A stretch of 64,000 bases of DNA from Marinobacter shengliensis (GCF_003007715.1 NZ_PXNO01000023.1:496001-560000), one strand, 5' to 3'; positions 9,861 to 21,162 are shown, numbered from the stretch's first letter. The notes: generated from the sequence alone by a model not told the origin. Numbers and translations: made by a program.

Positions 9861-11153
9861 TTGTTTGAGCGTCCTGACGTTGGAGAACGGGCGGTTCTCG
9901 TTCACATAGAATTCACCGCCCACGATGATACTGAAGACCCCGGTGAGTTTCGGGAACTGGTGACCTCCGCCGGCGTTGAGCCGGTGATGATGGTGACAGG
10001 CTCCCGCAAGCAGCCCAACCCCCGGCTTTTTGTTGGCGAAGGTAAGCTTGACGAAATCCGCGATGCCGTTGCCGCCAGCGAGGCGGACGTGGTGCTTTTC
10101 AACCATGCCCTCAGGCCCAGTCAGGAGCGCAACATCGAGCGGGAGCTCAAGTGTCGGGTGCTGGACCGTACCGGCGTTATCCTGGACATTTTCGCCCAGC
10201 GTGCCCGTACCCACGAGGGCAAGCTCCAGGTGGAACTGGCTCAGCTGGAGCATATGTCAACGAGGCTGGTTCGAGGGTGGACCCACCTTGAGCGCCAGAA
10301 AGGCGGTATCGGTCTGCGGGGGCCCGGTGAAACCCAGCTTGAAACCGACCGTCGATTGCTGCGGGAACGCATCAAGTCTATTCACAAGCGGCTTGAGAAA
10401 GTCCGCAAACAGCGTGACCAGGGCCGCCGTGCCCGCAAACGGGCCGATATTCCGACCTTGTCCCTGGTGGGCTACACCAACGCTGGGAAATCCACATTAT
10501 TCAACCGAATCACCACAGCCAGCGTATATGCTGCTGATCAGTTGTTTGCGACGTTGGACCCAACCTTGCGTCGTCTGGAACTTCCGGATATTGGTCCGGT
10601 CGTAGTGGCGGATACGGTCGGCTTCATCCGGCATTTGCCCCACAAGCTGGTAGAGGCTTTTCGCGCAACACTGGAAGAAACCACTCAGGCAACGTTACTG
10701 CTGCACGTGATTGATTGTCACGACGAGCGTCGCGATGACAACATGGAACAGGTGGAGAGCGTGCTGGCGGAGATCGGTGCGGACGAAATACCGGTCCTTC
10801 AGGTGTTCAACAAGATTGACCTGTTGGATGGATTTGAGCCCAGGATAGACCGGAACGAGGATGGTGTGCCTGTTCGGGCCTGGGTGTCTGCGGTGACCGG
10901 GCAGGGGCTTGAGCTTCTGTTCGATGCGCTGGTTGAACGGCTGGCGGAGGACGTTGTGCATCACTTTGTGTTGCTTGGGCCGGCCGATGGCAAGCTTCGT
11001 GCCCTTCTGCACGAGGCTGGGTCTGTGTTGAGTGAAGAACACCGGGAGACCGGTGATACAGTGCTGGAGGTGAGGTTGCAAAACCGGGACTGGATGCAGT
11101 TGCTGAGCCGGGCGGGTGTCAGGGAAGAAGCGCTCAGGCTGGAGATTCGATGA
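9861..11153 (+). CDS. hflX: Ribosome-associated GTPase HflX
   Basis: HflX is a GTPase that binds and splits stalled or heat-damaged ribosomes. The N-terminal HflX domain (LFVGEGKLDEI and GPGETQLETDRR segments) precedes a GTPase domain with P-loop GYTNAGKSTLFN near residue 204, the switch motif DTVGFIRHLPH and NKID. The best start is a TTG at 9861, giving a normal length of 430 residues. The hfq-hflX-hflK-hflC order is conserved. Confidence 0.95.
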   Translation: MFERPDVGERAVLVHIEFTAHDDTEDPGEFRELVTSAGVEPVMMVTGSRKQPNPRLFVGEGKLDEIRDAVAASEADVVLFNHALRPSQERNIERELKCRVLDRTGVILDIFAQRARTHEGKLQVELAQLEHMSTRLVRGWTHLERQKGGIGLRGPGETQLETDRRLLRERIKSIHKRLEKVRKQRDQGRRARKRADIPTLSLVGYTNAGKSTLFNRITTASVYAADQLFATLDPTLRRLELPDIGPVVVADTVGFIRHLPHKLVEAFRATLEETTQATLLLHVIDCHDERRDDNMEQVESVLAEIGADEIPVLQVFNKIDLLDGFEPRIDRNEDGVPVRAWVSAVTGQGLELLFDALVERLAEDVVHHFVLLGPADGKLRALLHEAGSVLSEEHRETGDTVLEVRLQNRDWMQLLSRAGVREEALRLEIR

Positions 11154-11237
11154 GTCCGAAAGCCGTAAGCTATTGCCGGGGCGTTGATAAATCCCTAGTA
11201 TTTGCAGCCATTCGATAATACATGAACGGAGAGAACT

Positions 11238-12428
11238 ATGGCCTGGAATGAACCGGGTGGAAACCGTAACGACAACGATCCCTGGGGAACCGGGGGTGGT
11301 CGTCGCGGCAATGATCAGGGGCCACCGGACCTGGATGAGGCGCTGAAAAAAGGCCTTGAAAAACTGAACAGGATGCTGGGTGGCAAAGGTGGCAACTCAG
11401 GCAATTCCGGCGGTAGCAGCTCCGGTGGCAGTGCTGGCGGGTTTGGTGCCGTCATTGCGCTGGCAGCTATCCTGGCGCTTGGCTATGTGGTGTTTCAGTC
11501 GTTCTATACCGTAGACGAACAGGAACGGGCTGTTGTTCTCCGGTTTGGTGAGTACAGCACCACTGAGAACCCGGGTTTGAGGTTCAAGGTGCCGTTGATT
11601 GATCGGGTGTACAAGGTTGGGGTAACCAACGTTCGTACCGCCCAGTCCAGTGGCCAGATGCTGACCATGGATGAAAACCTGGTAACGGTTGATCTGCAGG
11701 TTCAGTATCGGGTAGGCAATGCCCGTGACTACGTTCTCAACGTCAGGGATTCTAACGAAGCCCTGTCGTTTGCCACTGACAGCGCCCTGCGTCACGAAGT
11801 GGGTAGCTCCACTCTGGATGAGGTGCTGACTGAAGGGCGTGCTGAACTCGCTATTCGTGTCGAGCAGCGCCTGCAGAGCTTCCTTCGTGAATATGGCGCC
11901 GGTCTTGAAGTTGTCCGGGTCAACGTTGAAAGCACCCAGCCACCCTCTGCGGTGCAGGATGCCTTCCGTGAAGTGCAGCGTGCCCGGGAAGACGAGCAGC
12001 GGCTGAAGGAAGAGGCGGAAACCTACCGCAACCGGATCGTGCCGGAGGCTCGCGGCCAGGCCCAGCGCCTGATCGAGGAGGCCAACGCCTATCTGGAAGA
12101 AGTGGTTGAGCGTGCCCGAGGTGAGAGCTCTCGTTTCACTCAGCTGCTGGAAGTGTATGAAATTGCGCCGGCGGTTACCCGCGAACGCATGTACATTCAG
12201 GCGGTGGAACAGGTGCTGGCGAACAGCAGCAAGATCTTCATCGATACCGAGAGCAGCGGCAACATGATGTACCTGCCTCTGGATCGTCTGATGCAAGGCA
12301 CTGGTGGTTCATCAAGCAGCTCCCGCTCATCTGGCGGCAGCAACCAGGCCGATATCGGCATGCTGACGGACCAAGTGCTGCAAGAGCTGCGCTCGCGTCA
12401 GGACACCAACATTCGGAGGAGCAGATAA
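11238..12428 (+). CDS. hflK: FtsH protease modulator HflK
   Basis: HflK and HflC form a membrane complex that cages and modulates the FtsH protease. The 396-residue protein starts with a long Gly/Asn/Ser-rich cytoplasmic segment and has one membrane helix at about residues 73-92. The periplasmic SPFH/band-7 domain follows (EQERAVVLRFGEY), then a helical region and a Ser/Gly-rich tail. It is encoded just before hflC, with a four-base junction. Confidence 0.96.
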   Translation: MAWNEPGGNRNDNDPWGTGGGRRGNDQGPPDLDEALKKGLEKLNRMLGGKGGNSGNSGGSSSGGSAGGFGAVIALAAILALGYVVFQSFYTVDEQERAVVLRFGEYSTTENPGLRFKVPLIDRVYKVGVTNVRTAQSSGQMLTMDENLVTVDLQVQYRVGNARDYVLNVRDSNEALSFATDSALRHEVGSSTLDEVLTEGRAELAIRVEQRLQSFLREYGAGLEVVRVNVESTQPPSAVQDAFREVQRAREDEQRLKEEAETYRNRIVPEARGQAQRLIEEANAYLEEVVERARGESSRFTQLLEVYEIAPAVTRERMYIQAVEQVLANSSKIFIDTESSGNMMYLPLDRLMQGTGGSSSSSRSSGGSNQADIGMLTDQVLQELRSRQDTNIRRSR

Positions 12429-12431
12429 GTT

Positions 12432-13307
12432 ATGGGACCCAAAGCTGTTGTGGGCCTTGCAGGCGCTCTGATTGTTGTCCTGCTTGTGCTGTCAAGTGTA
12501 TACATCATCCCGGAAACCCACCGGGGCGTTAAACTGCGGTTCGGTGAATTGGTCCAGACCGACATTCCGGCTGGCCTGCACTTCAAGGTGCCGGTGATTG
12601 ACCAGATCCGCGAGTTCGATATCCGGGTATTGACCATGGACCTGCCGTCTCGCCAGTACCTGACGGTGGAAAAGAAGCCTTTGGACGTAAACTCCTACGT
12701 GGCGTGGCGCATCCGTAACGTGGATCAGTTCTACCGCTCCACGGGCGGGGATGAATTCAGGGCTCGGTCTCTGATTCTGTCTCGGGTCGATAATGGCCTG
12801 CGGGATGAGTTCGGTGTTCGCACCATGCACGAAGTGGTATCCGGCCAGCGGGATCAGCTTATGAACACGCTTCGTGACCGGGTGAATTCCAACGTGGTTG
12901 GAGAGTTCGGTATCGAAGTCCTGGATATCCGGGTAAAAGCGATTGAGCTGCCGGGGCAGGTCAGTGAGAACGTCTTCCGCCGGATGGCTGCTGAGCGCCA
13001 GAAGCTGGCCCAGGAATTCCGTTCCCGGGGCCAGGAGCTGGCCGAGGGTATCCGGGCTGATGCAGATCGCCAGCAGACGGTTATTCTGGCCACAGCGTTT
13101 GCTGAAGCCGAGCAGACCCGCGGTGCCGGTGATCGTGAAGCTGCGCAGATCTACGCAGATGCTTACGGTTCCAACGAGGAATTCTACAGCTTCTATCGCA
13201 GCCTGCAGGCCTATCGCAATACCTTCTCGGGCAAGGATGACATCATGGTGATCGATTCCGACAGCGCATTCATGCGCTTCCTGAAGGACCCGATGGGCGC
13301 CAACTGA
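12432..13307 (+). CDS. hflC: FtsH protease modulator HflC
   Basis: HflC is the partner of HflK in the FtsH-regulating complex. It has an N-terminal signal-anchor helix (about residues 4-22), a band-7 domain and a helical C-terminal region with REAAQIYADAYG, typical of HflC. The 291-residue length is normal. A strong terminator follows directly, so the operon that starts at nnr can end here. Confidence 0.96.
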   Translation: MGPKAVVGLAGALIVVLLVLSSVYIIPETHRGVKLRFGELVQTDIPAGLHFKVPVIDQIREFDIRVLTMDLPSRQYLTVEKKPLDVNSYVAWRIRNVDQFYRSTGGDEFRARSLILSRVDNGLRDEFGVRTMHEVVSGQRDQLMNTLRDRVNSNVVGEFGIEVLDIRVKAIELPGQVSENVFRRMAAERQKLAQEFRSRGQELAEGIRADADRQQTVILATAFAEAEQTRGAGDREAAQIYADAYGSNEEFYSFYRSLQAYRNTFSGKDDIMVIDSDSAFMRFLKDPMGAN

Positions 13308-13322
13308 TCGGCTCTGAAGATC

Positions 13323-13357
13323 AAAAAACCGGAATACCTCGGTATTCCGGTTTTTTT
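13323..13357 (+). terminator. Rho-independent terminator after hflC
   Basis: A perfect 10 bp stem CCGGAATACC / GGTATTCCGG with a two-base TC centre is preceded by six A and followed by seven T. Position and structure make it the terminator of the hfl genes. Confidence 0.9.
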
Positions 13358-13481
13358 GTGTCTGCCAACGGTGTAGAATTTCGCCGGTTTTGCTTTGGGT
13401 TTTCAGCCCCTGGCATCCTAAATCCTGAGTCATTCCCCCGGAGTGTTTTGCCGGCGCGGGAAAAACGGACAACAGAATCTC

Positions 13482-14663
13482 ATGACTGTATCTGATCGCT
13501 GGTTACTGCCTGACGGGGTGGAAGACATTTTGCCGCCGCTGGCCGGACAGATCGAATCCCTGCGACGGGATGTAATGGATACCTGCCAGCGCTGGGGTTA
13601 CCAGCTGGTTATCCCGCCGCTCATTGAATACCTTGAATCCCTCTTTACCGGTACGGGCCACGACCTGGAGCTTCAAACCTTCAAGCTCACCGACCAGTTG
13701 ACCGGTCGCATGATGGGCGTGCGCGCCGACATGACGCCACAGGCGGCGCGCATCGATGCCCATACCCTGGGGCACGAAGGCATCACCCGGCTTTGTTATG
13801 CCGGCCATGTCTTGCACACCCGTCCGCGCCATATGCTGACCGGCCGAACGCCGATCCAGGCCGGTTGCGAGTTGTTTGGCAGTGCCTCGGAAGCCGCCGA
13901 TCTTGAAGTGATCAGTCTGATGCTGGAAGCGCTCCGGGTTGCGGGCCTGCGCCGTGTGCATATGGATCTGGCCCATGTATCGATTTACGAGAGCCTGATC
14001 ACCGAGGCAGGCTTTGATCGGGACACCGAAGCGGCCGTCTTCGATGCCATGGCACGCAAATCGGTGCCTGAGCTGGATGCGCTCCTGGGCGATTGCCCTG
14101 CCGGTTCGGGCGGTGCACGCCTGCGTGAGCTTGCCCGGGTCAGCGGGGGCGTGGAAGCACTTGACGAGGCTCGCTCGATTCTCAGCGGCGCCTCGACCGC
14201 CCTGGATGCGGCCCTGGATCAGTTGGGGCGGGTGGCAGAGATGCTGGCCAGGGATTATCCAGAGGTCAGTCTTGGCTTCGATTTCTGCGAACTGCGTGGC
14301 TACAACTACCACACCGGGCTGGTGTTCGCGGCCTATGTGCCCGGCCATGGTGATGCGGTGGGCAAAGGCGGCCGTTACGATGCCATCGGCAGTGATTTTG
14401 GCCGGGCTCGCCCTGCCACAGGATTCAGTCTCGATATCCGGGCCCTGGTGTCACTGGGGGAACGTCCGTCCAAAAGGTCTGGTGCCATCTGGGCACCTGC
14501 GGAGACGGATTCAGCCCTTGAAGGTGTGATCTCCGGCCTGAGAATGACGGAAACGGTGGTACGGGCCTTGCCCGATGACACTGACACCAATCCAGCCGAG
14601 CGTGGCTGTGATCGTCAGTTGGTCAAAAAGGATGGTAAGTGGGTTGTCGAGGCACTGGCCTGA
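13482..14663 (+). CDS. hisZ: ATP phosphoribosyltransferase regulatory subunit HisZ
   Basis: HisZ resembles histidyl-tRNA synthetase but is the regulatory partner of short-form HisG in the first step of histidine synthesis. The protein opens with MTVSDRWLLPDGVEDILPP and has class II synthetase-like motifs (MGVRADMTPQAARIDA, and ELRGYNYHTGLVFAAYVPG). At 393 residues it lacks the anticodon-binding domain expected of a true synthetase. The ATG at 13482 is preferred over an in-frame GTG at 13443 because conservation starts there. The hflC-hisZ-purA order is that of Pseudomonas. Confidence 0.93.
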   Translation: MTVSDRWLLPDGVEDILPPLAGQIESLRRDVMDTCQRWGYQLVIPPLIEYLESLFTGTGHDLELQTFKLTDQLTGRMMGVRADMTPQAARIDAHTLGHEGITRLCYAGHVLHTRPRHMLTGRTPIQAGCELFGSASEAADLEVISLMLEALRVAGLRRVHMDLAHVSIYESLITEAGFDRDTEAAVFDAMARKSVPELDALLGDCPAGSGGARLRELARVSGGVEALDEARSILSGASTALDAALDQLGRVAEMLARDYPEVSLGFDFCELRGYNYHTGLVFAAYVPGHGDAVGKGGRYDAIGSDFGRARPATGFSLDIRALVSLGERPSKRSGAIWAPAETDSALEGVISGLRMTETVVRALPDDTDTNPAERGCDRQLVKKDGKWVVEALA

Positions 14664-14728
14664 GTCGCCAGGTGTCGGTTTCACTGGATTAATGTGCAGG
14701 ACTTGAGCCTCCGGCTCGTCTGAATTGA

Positions 14729-16033
<1,305 letters not shown>

Positions 16034-16043
16034 GCTCGAAGAA

Positions 16044-16087
16044 CAAAAAAAACCGCCTTTGGCTGTCACGCCTCAGGCGGTTTTTTT
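16044..16087. terminator. Bidirectional terminator between purA and cmoB
   Basis: AAAACCGCCT pairs with AGGCGGTTTT across an 18-base loop, flanked by an A run on the left and a T run on the right. It can stop both purA (plus) and cmoB (minus), which converge here. Confidence 0.85.
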
Positions 16088-16103
16088 ATGTTCGGGTATT
16101 ACG

Positions 16104-17096
16104 TCAGGGCTTCTCGGCGATGATGGTTGCGCGCTTGGGTCCCGGATAGCCTTCGATGGTTTTGCTCGAATCGTTCGGGTCGAGAAAATCCGCCAGAGAG
16201 TTGAAACGCATCCAGTCAGTCTGCCGTTGTTCCTCGGTGGTGGTGTCGCTGACATCCGCCACCCGCGCATTGCGAAACCCGGTCCTGTCCAGCCAGCGTA
16301 AGAGGGTGGGGCAACTGGGCAGGAACCAGACATTGCGCATCTGGCCGTAACGGTCTTCCGGCATCAGGCTGAAGCCCTCCGGGCCATCCACCACGAGGGT
16401 TTCCAGCACCAATTCGCCACCCTGGCGGAGGGTACCCTTGAGCTCAAGGAGATGGTCCAGGGGCGAGCGACGATGGTACAGAACGCCCATGGAAAAGGTG
16501 GTGTCGAACATCTGCAGGTTGTCCGGTAAGTCCTCCATTCGCACCGGTAGCAGGTCTACCGGAACCTCACCCAGGTAACCCTTGACCGCCAGAAACTGGA
16601 ACATGAACAGCAGACCGGGGTCGATGCCGACAACGCGGCCGGCGCCAGCTCCGGCCATGCGCCAGCAGTGGTAACCGGAGCCACAGCCAACATCGAGGAT
16701 GGTTCTGTCCTTGAGGTCTGACAGATGAGGGGCAACCCGATCCCATTTCCAGTCTGAGCGCCATTCGGTATCTATATGGGTGCCGAAGAAGTCAAACGGT
16801 CCTTTCCGCCAGGGCATCAGGCCCCGCAGGCCCTGTTCTAGACTTTCACTCTGCGCCTGGGTCAGTGGGTCGGGAGCCGACAGGGTAATGGCGGAACAGT
16901 TCAGGTCAGCGGCAACACCGGGCACCTCGGGTAACAGATCCAGTGCGCTTTGCCAGCGGGGCAGGTCGCCGTGGGGGTTGTCTTCAAACCGGGCAATCAG
17001 TTGGCGGGTAAGCCGCTCTGCCCAGGGCTCATGCCCGGACTGTTGCAGGAAGTCGATGAACGGGAGAAAGTGCGCTCGCCAGTCGAAAAGTGCCAT
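16104..17096 (-). CDS. cmoB: tRNA U34 carboxymethyltransferase CmoB
   Basis: CmoB transfers the carboxymethyl group of carboxy-SAM to 5-hydroxyuridine-34 to form cmo5U in tRNAs. The 330-residue protein has the family's N-terminal segment and a Rossmann methyltransferase fold with [15 protein letters not shown] and [10 protein letters not shown]. The region near [21 protein letters not shown] is a CmoB hallmark. It lies 21 bases after cmoA, which supplies its cofactor. Confidence 0.96.
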   Translation of the reverse strand: MALFDWRAHFLPFIDFLQQSGHEPWAERLTRQLIARFEDNPHGDLPRWQSALDLLPEVPGVAADLNCSAITLSAPDPLTQAQSESLEQGLRGLMPWRKGPFDFFGTHIDTEWRSDWKWDRVAPHLSDLKDRTILDVGCGSGYHCWRMAGAGAGRVVGIDPGLLFMFQFLAVKGYLGEVPVDLLPVRMEDLPDNLQMFDTTFSMGVLYHRRSPLDHLLELKGTLRQGGELVLETLVVDGPEGFSLMPEDRYGQMRNVWFLPSCPTLLRWLDRTGFRNARVADVSDTTTEEQRQTDWMRFNSLADFLDPNDSSKTIEGYPGPKRATIIAEKP

Positions 17097-17117
17097 GGGG
17101 TCGGTTATGTCCTGGGA

Positions 17118-17876
17118 TCAACGGTTCTTGAGGGCCAGTATGGAAACAAAGTTGAAGCACTGATACCAGACCAGTACCTGATCAAAGCCGGCCTGTATCA
17201 GCCGGTCACGGTGGGCGGCCAGGGTTTCCGGAATCAATACCTTTTCGATGGCTGCCCGTTTCTGGCTTATTTCCAGGTCGGAGTAGCCGTTGGCGCGCTT
17301 GAACTCGTGGTGCAGCCGCGTCTGGATATCCTGCTCGGTTTCCGATTCAAAGCGGATTTTTTCTGACAGGATCAGTACGCCGCCTGGCAGGGTTGCCTTG
17401 GCAATCCGGGTAAGCAGGGCCAGCCGCTGCTCCGGTGGTACGAACTGCAGGGTAAAGTTCAATGTGGTTACCGAGGCTCGGCTCAGTTCTGTTTCCAGAA
17501 TGTCCTCGCAGCGCAGGGTAACCGGCAGTTCGTGGTCATCCAGTGCGATGTAGTGCTCGCAACGCTCGATCATGGCGCTGGAGTTGTCGACACCCACCAG
17601 GGTGCAGTCGCGGTGAGGAATGCCGTGGCGCATGGCCAGGGTGGAAGCGCCCAGCGAGCAACCCAGATCATAGCAATGGGAGGCTGGTTGTACGTACTGC
17701 TCGGTGATCACCTCAATCATCGGGATGATGGTGGTGTAGCCGGGCACCGACCGGCGAATCATGTCGGGAAAGACCCTGGCCACCGAAGCATCGAACCGGA
17801 AATCCTCGGGGTTGCGTTCGGTAGCGAACAGACGGTCGGTCAGCTGCTCTGGTGCCCCGGATTTGCCCTTACTCAT
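17118..17876 (-). CDS. cmoA: Carboxy-SAM synthase CmoA
   Basis: CmoA makes carboxy-S-adenosylmethionine from SAM and prephenate for CmoB. The 252-residue protein shows DRLFATERNPEDFRFD near its start and a SAM-binding YDLGCSLGASTLAMR motif. The start at 17876 (MSKGKSG) is chosen over an upstream in-frame start at 17942 because conservation begins there and 17876 gives a normal length. It overlaps the upstream small membrane-protein gene by eight bases. Confidence 0.95.
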   Translation of the reverse strand: MSKGKSGAPEQLTDRLFATERNPEDFRFDASVARVFPDMIRRSVPGYTTIIPMIEVITEQYVQPASHCYDLGCSLGASTLAMRHGIPHRDCTLVGVDNSSAMIERCEHYIALDDHELPVTLRCEDILETELSRASVTTLNFTLQFVPPEQRLALLTRIAKATLPGGVLILSEKIRFESETEQDIQTRLHHEFKRANGYSDLEISQKRAAIEKVLIPETLAAHRDRLIQAGFDQVLVWYQCFNFVSILALKNR

Positions 17877-18237
17877 CGCCGTCCTCTTCAGAACCTGTAG
17901 CTGGGGCCAGGTCCGTGGGAGAGGGCCGCTGGCAGCGTACACCCCGGTTCTTGTAATCTACCAGGATGCCCCGAAAGGATGGATCGACATCGGCGGCGAT
18001 GGCCAGGTAGCCATTCTCGCACACAGCGTGCAGCTCTGAGGACTTTCTGGACATCCGGAAGCTGTCGCCGGGCTGGATATGAATAGCCTTGAAATCGCCG
18101 ACTGGCACATGGTCTTTGTGTTCAGTATGGTCAATGCGGCCAGTGGCCTCTAACACCAGGACGGTGCCGATGATGGCGGCTATGCCGGTCACAATAAGGC
18201 TGCGGACGGTATAACGGGCTTCGTCGTTATCGCTCAT
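17869..18237 (-). CDS. Small membrane-anchored hypothetical protein
   Basis: I do not recognise a named family. The 122-residue product has a short charged N-terminus, one membrane helix at about residues 12-30, a probably periplasmic domain with two cysteines (AVCEN and GVRCQ) and an acidic tail. The two cysteines could form a disulfide if the domain is exported. Its end overlaps the cmoA start by eight bases and it starts 22 bases after srkA, so it is probably cotranscribed with both. Confidence 0.75.
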   Translation of the reverse strand: MSDNDEARYTVRSLIVTGIAAIIGTVLVLEATGRIDHTEHKDHVPVGDFKAIHIQPGDSFRMSRKSSELHAVCENGYLAIAADVDPSFRGILVDYKNRGVRCQRPSPTDLAPATGSEEDGDE

Positions 18238-18258
18238 GGGTACCTCGTTGAATGATGA

Positions 18259-19278
18259 TCAGAATTGCCCGGGCAGGCTGATGGCCGGTTCCTGAAGTGC
18301 GGAAAGTTGTTCGCGAAGGGCCAGGATCTGGTCTGACCAAAATCTGGGTTGGGCAAACCAGGGGAAGAACCGTGGAAAGGCCGGATCTTCCCAGCGCCGG
18401 GCAAGCCAGGCGCAATGGGCGATTTGCCGATAACACCGCAGGGGCTCAATCAGATGTCGTTCCCGGCGGTTGAAGTCCCGGAACATCTCATAGCCTTCAA
18501 TCAACTCGCCGAGCTGCGCCCCGCGTTCGGAGGCTTCGCCGTTAAGCAGCAGCCACATGTCCTGCACGGCCGGCCCTGTGCGACAGTCATCCAGGTCTAC
18601 AAACAGCATGGATTCGTCCCGGCACAGAATGTTGCCGGCATGGCAGTCTCCGTGAATTCGCAGGGTATCAACGGTTCCCGCGTCTGCCATACGTTGGCGG
18701 CAGCCGGCAATCAGATCCGGGATCAGGCTGTCCCAGGCCGGGCGCAGGTCGTCCGGCACCCAGCCTCCGTTGACCAGCAGCGCATTGTGCTCTTCCAACC
18801 CCTGGATCAGGTCAAACCCCGGCCGGTGGTTGAAGGATTTCAGCGCCCCAAGGTTATGGATCTGCCCCAGCCATTGGCCCAGTCGGTACAGGGTGTCTGT
18901 GACGCTGGTGTCTGGTGCCTGCCCGCCGCGTTGGGGGAAAACCGCAAACAGAAATGCCTGATGCTGGCCCAGGGTATCGCCCCCGGGCATGACCAACGGC
19001 GCGACCACCGGAATGTCGGCTTGTTGCAAGTCCAGCGAGAATTCATGCTCCTCCCGGATCGCGGCTTCGCTCCAGCGACCCGGGCGATAGAACTTGGCAA
19101 TCACCGGCGGGCCATCGTCGAGCCCTATCTGGTAAACCCGGTTCTCGTAACTGTTCAGGGCGAACAGCCGGCCGCTGACGGCAAAGCCTGCTTCCTCGAG
19201 CGCGTCCAGGATCACTTCCGGGGTGAGTTGATCGTAGGGATGTGTGGACGTTGTCAGTTCCGGAGGCTCATGTTGCAT
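18259..19278 (-). CDS. srkA: Stress response serine/threonine kinase SrkA (YihE)
   Basis: SrkA is an aminoglycoside-phosphotransferase-like kinase that protects cells against envelope stress and toxin-linked death. The 339-residue protein has the catalytic loop IHGDCHAGNIL and the metal-binding segment FVDLDDCRTGPAVQDMW, and the N-terminal lobe VYQIGLDDGPPVIAKFYRPGRW with the ATP-binding Lys. Length and motifs match the YihE family. Confidence 0.93.
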   Translation of the reverse strand: MQHEPPELTTSTHPYDQLTPEVILDALEEAGFAVSGRLFALNSYENRVYQIGLDDGPPVIAKFYRPGRWSEAAIREEHEFSLDLQQADIPVVAPLVMPGGDTLGQHQAFLFAVFPQRGGQAPDTSVTDTLYRLGQWLGQIHNLGALKSFNHRPGFDLIQGLEEHNALLVNGGWVPDDLRPAWDSLIPDLIAGCRQRMADAGTVDTLRIHGDCHAGNILCRDESMLFVDLDDCRTGPAVQDMWLLLNGEASERGAQLGELIEGYEMFRDFNRRERHLIEPLRCYRQIAHCAWLARRWEDPAFPRFFPWFAQPRFWSDQILALREQLSALQEPAISLPGQF

Positions 19279-19283
19279 AAAAT

Positions 19284-19706
19284 TCAGAAGGCCGTGTTGT
19301 ATCGGGATTTCATGGATTGCAGATGATACCAGTTTTCGTCCAGTTCCCAGCGAACACGATTGACGCCCGAGGTTGCCAGAATAATATCGCCGGCCCGGGC
19401 CTGGACCTGCGCCAACTCACGCTCCGCCCTTTGCCAGTCCCGGTGGGTGTCCGCCAGATGACGCATGCTCGGGAACACCGCAGACAATGCCTGCTGAGTC
19501 GAGACCGAGTGGGAGCGCAGCGAGCTGATCACCGCCGTATCCCCTTCCACCCGGAGCACCCTGTGCTGGTATGGGTAACTGGCCACGGTTTTATCGGCCA
19601 TCAATTGATCGTTCAGGCTGATAACCTCAAACCCTCGCCAGCCAATCCAGCTAACGAACAGCGCGGCAACCACCATAACCGTAATGAACTGCTTCCTGTC
19701 TGACAT
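19284..19706 (-). CDS. Small single-pass membrane protein, unknown function
   Basis: No family is recognised. The 140-residue protein has a membrane helix at about residues 7-25 followed by a probably periplasmic, partly helical domain rich in Arg, Gln and Glu (RDWQRAERELAQVQARAGD). It lies five bases before srkA on the same strand and is likely cotranscribed, which hints at an envelope role without proving one. Confidence 0.75.
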   Translation of the reverse strand: MSDRKQFITVMVVAALFVSWIGWRGFEVISLNDQLMADKTVASYPYQHRVLRVEGDTAVISSLRSHSVSTQQALSAVFPSMRHLADTHRDWQRAERELAQVQARAGDIILATSGVNRVRWELDENWYHLQSMKSRYNTAF

Positions 19707-19831
19707 AATCCCTGCTCCGTGCGTCCTGGTACCCGTAGGATGAAGTATAACGGTTCTGGGGTTAGAGGTAATGCAGTCAGCGGTTATCTGCGGTAATTTC
19801 CTCGTTTGATATCGATAAATGGTCAGAAATC

Positions 19832-20950
19832 GTGAGCGAAGAGCGTTTTAGCATACAGACGGTGGTTATTGGCGCCGGCGTGGTTGGCCTTGCCATTGCC
19901 CGGCAACTGGCCCTGGCCGGCCGGGAAGTTCTGGTGCTGGAGTCGGCCTCCCGCTTTGGCGAGGGTATATCATCCCGCAGCAGCGAGGTCATCCACGCCG
20001 GAATCTATTATCCCCACGGGTCCCTGAAAGCCCATTGTTGCGTTCGGGGCCGTGAACTGTTGTATGACTACTGTGACAGCCGCAAGGTAGGCCATCGCAA
20101 ATGCGGCAAGTGGATCATCGCAACCAACCTTGCCCAGACGGACCGCCTTTCCGGCATCCAGGCACAGGCGGCGGGCAATGGCGTCGAATTGCAGCTTCGC
20201 GATGGCCGGGACATAACCCGACAACTCTCTGCCATCAACGCCCGGGCCGGTCTGTGGTCTCCGGAAACCGGGATTATCGACAGCCATGGCCTGATGCTAT
20301 CGCTGTTGGGGGAGCTGGAGGATGCTGGCGGACAACTGGTGTTGAACAGCCCGGTGCTGGCCGCAGAATCCGACGGCGGGAAGCATACCCTGACCCTGGG
20401 TGGCAGCCAGCGTGTAAAACTTGAGGCTTCTGAGGTAATCAACGCCGCCGGTTTGGGCGCCCCCAAGCTTGCCCAACAATGGCTGGGCCTGCCCGATGCC
20501 GCCAGGCCGAAACAGTGGCTGGCCCGGGGTGTTTATTTCAGCTATGCCGGCAAACACCCCTTCAATACCCTGATTTACCCCTTGCCCGAGCCCGGCGGCC
20601 TGGGCGTCCACCTCACCCTGGATCTTGCCAACCAGGCCCGCTTTGGCCCCGACGTGGAGTGGATTCCCGAGGAAGACTACACGGTGAATCCTGACCGGGT
20701 GCACGCCTTTGCCGACGGGATCCGGCAATGGTGGCCAGGCCTGGATGCAGACCGACTTCAACCCGCCTATGCCGGTATTCGCCCAAAGCTTACTGGACCC
20801 GATGGCGATTTCTTCGATTTCCGCATAGACGGCCCGGCACAACACGGACTGCCCGGCCTGGTTAACCTGTTCGGAATTGAGTCTCCAGGACTAACGTCCT
20901 GCCTGGCAATAGCGGATCAGGTGAAGCTGTTACTGGTCGATCATAAATAG
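19832..20950 (+). CDS. FAD-dependent oxidoreductase, L-2-hydroxyglutarate dehydrogenase (LhgO) family
   Basis: The 372-residue flavoprotein starts with a dinucleotide-binding fold (VVIGAGVVGLAIARQLALAG) and the motif SSEVIHAGIYYPHGSLKAHCCVRG, typical of LhgO/L2HGDH proteins within the DAO family. Related enzymes oxidise L-2-hydroxyglutarate and pass electrons to quinones; the exact substrate here is not shown by sequence. It starts with GTG at 19832. A class 1 palindrome lies downstream in the convergent gap before comF. Confidence 0.85.
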   Translation: MSEERFSIQTVVIGAGVVGLAIARQLALAGREVLVLESASRFGEGISSRSSEVIHAGIYYPHGSLKAHCCVRGRELLYDYCDSRKVGHRKCGKWIIATNLAQTDRLSGIQAQAAGNGVELQLRDGRDITRQLSAINARAGLWSPETGIIDSHGLMLSLLGELEDAGGQLVLNSPVLAAESDGGKHTLTLGGSQRVKLEASEVINAAGLGAPKLAQQWLGLPDAARPKQWLARGVYFSYAGKHPFNTLIYPLPEPGGLGVHLTLDLANQARFGPDVEWIPEEDYTVNPDRVHAFADGIRQWWPGLDADRLQPAYAGIRPKLTGPDGDFFDFRIDGPAQHGLPGLVNLFGIESPGLTSCLAIADQVKLLLVDHK

Positions 20951-21002
20951 GTTTTAGGGAAGAATTCCTGTCATTATCGGGGAAACCAGCCAGAAAGTTA
21001 GC

Positions 21003-21109
21003 GCGGCGCTCAGGCAGCCTTTTACGGGACTATAAAGGGCCATGGATGGCCCGTCCTAAGCGAGCAGGAAGCCTTGAGCGTGTCCCGTAAAAGGCTACCT
21101 GAGTGCCGC
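21003..21109 (+). repeat. Class 1 palindromic element, copy 3
   Basis: Arms 21003-21030 and 21082-21109 (28 bp) have two mismatches. Hairpin A is GGGCCATGGATGGCCC. Hairpin B is the most degenerate of the family (GAGCAGGAAGCC), keeping AGGA but not ANGGA. The copy sits between the convergent lhgO-like gene and comF; the rest of the 212-base gap holds nothing recognised. Confidence 0.88.
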
Positions 21110-21162
21110 TGACGCCAGCACAAGAATCCCCAACCAAATTCCCGGAACCCCCCGAAAAGCGC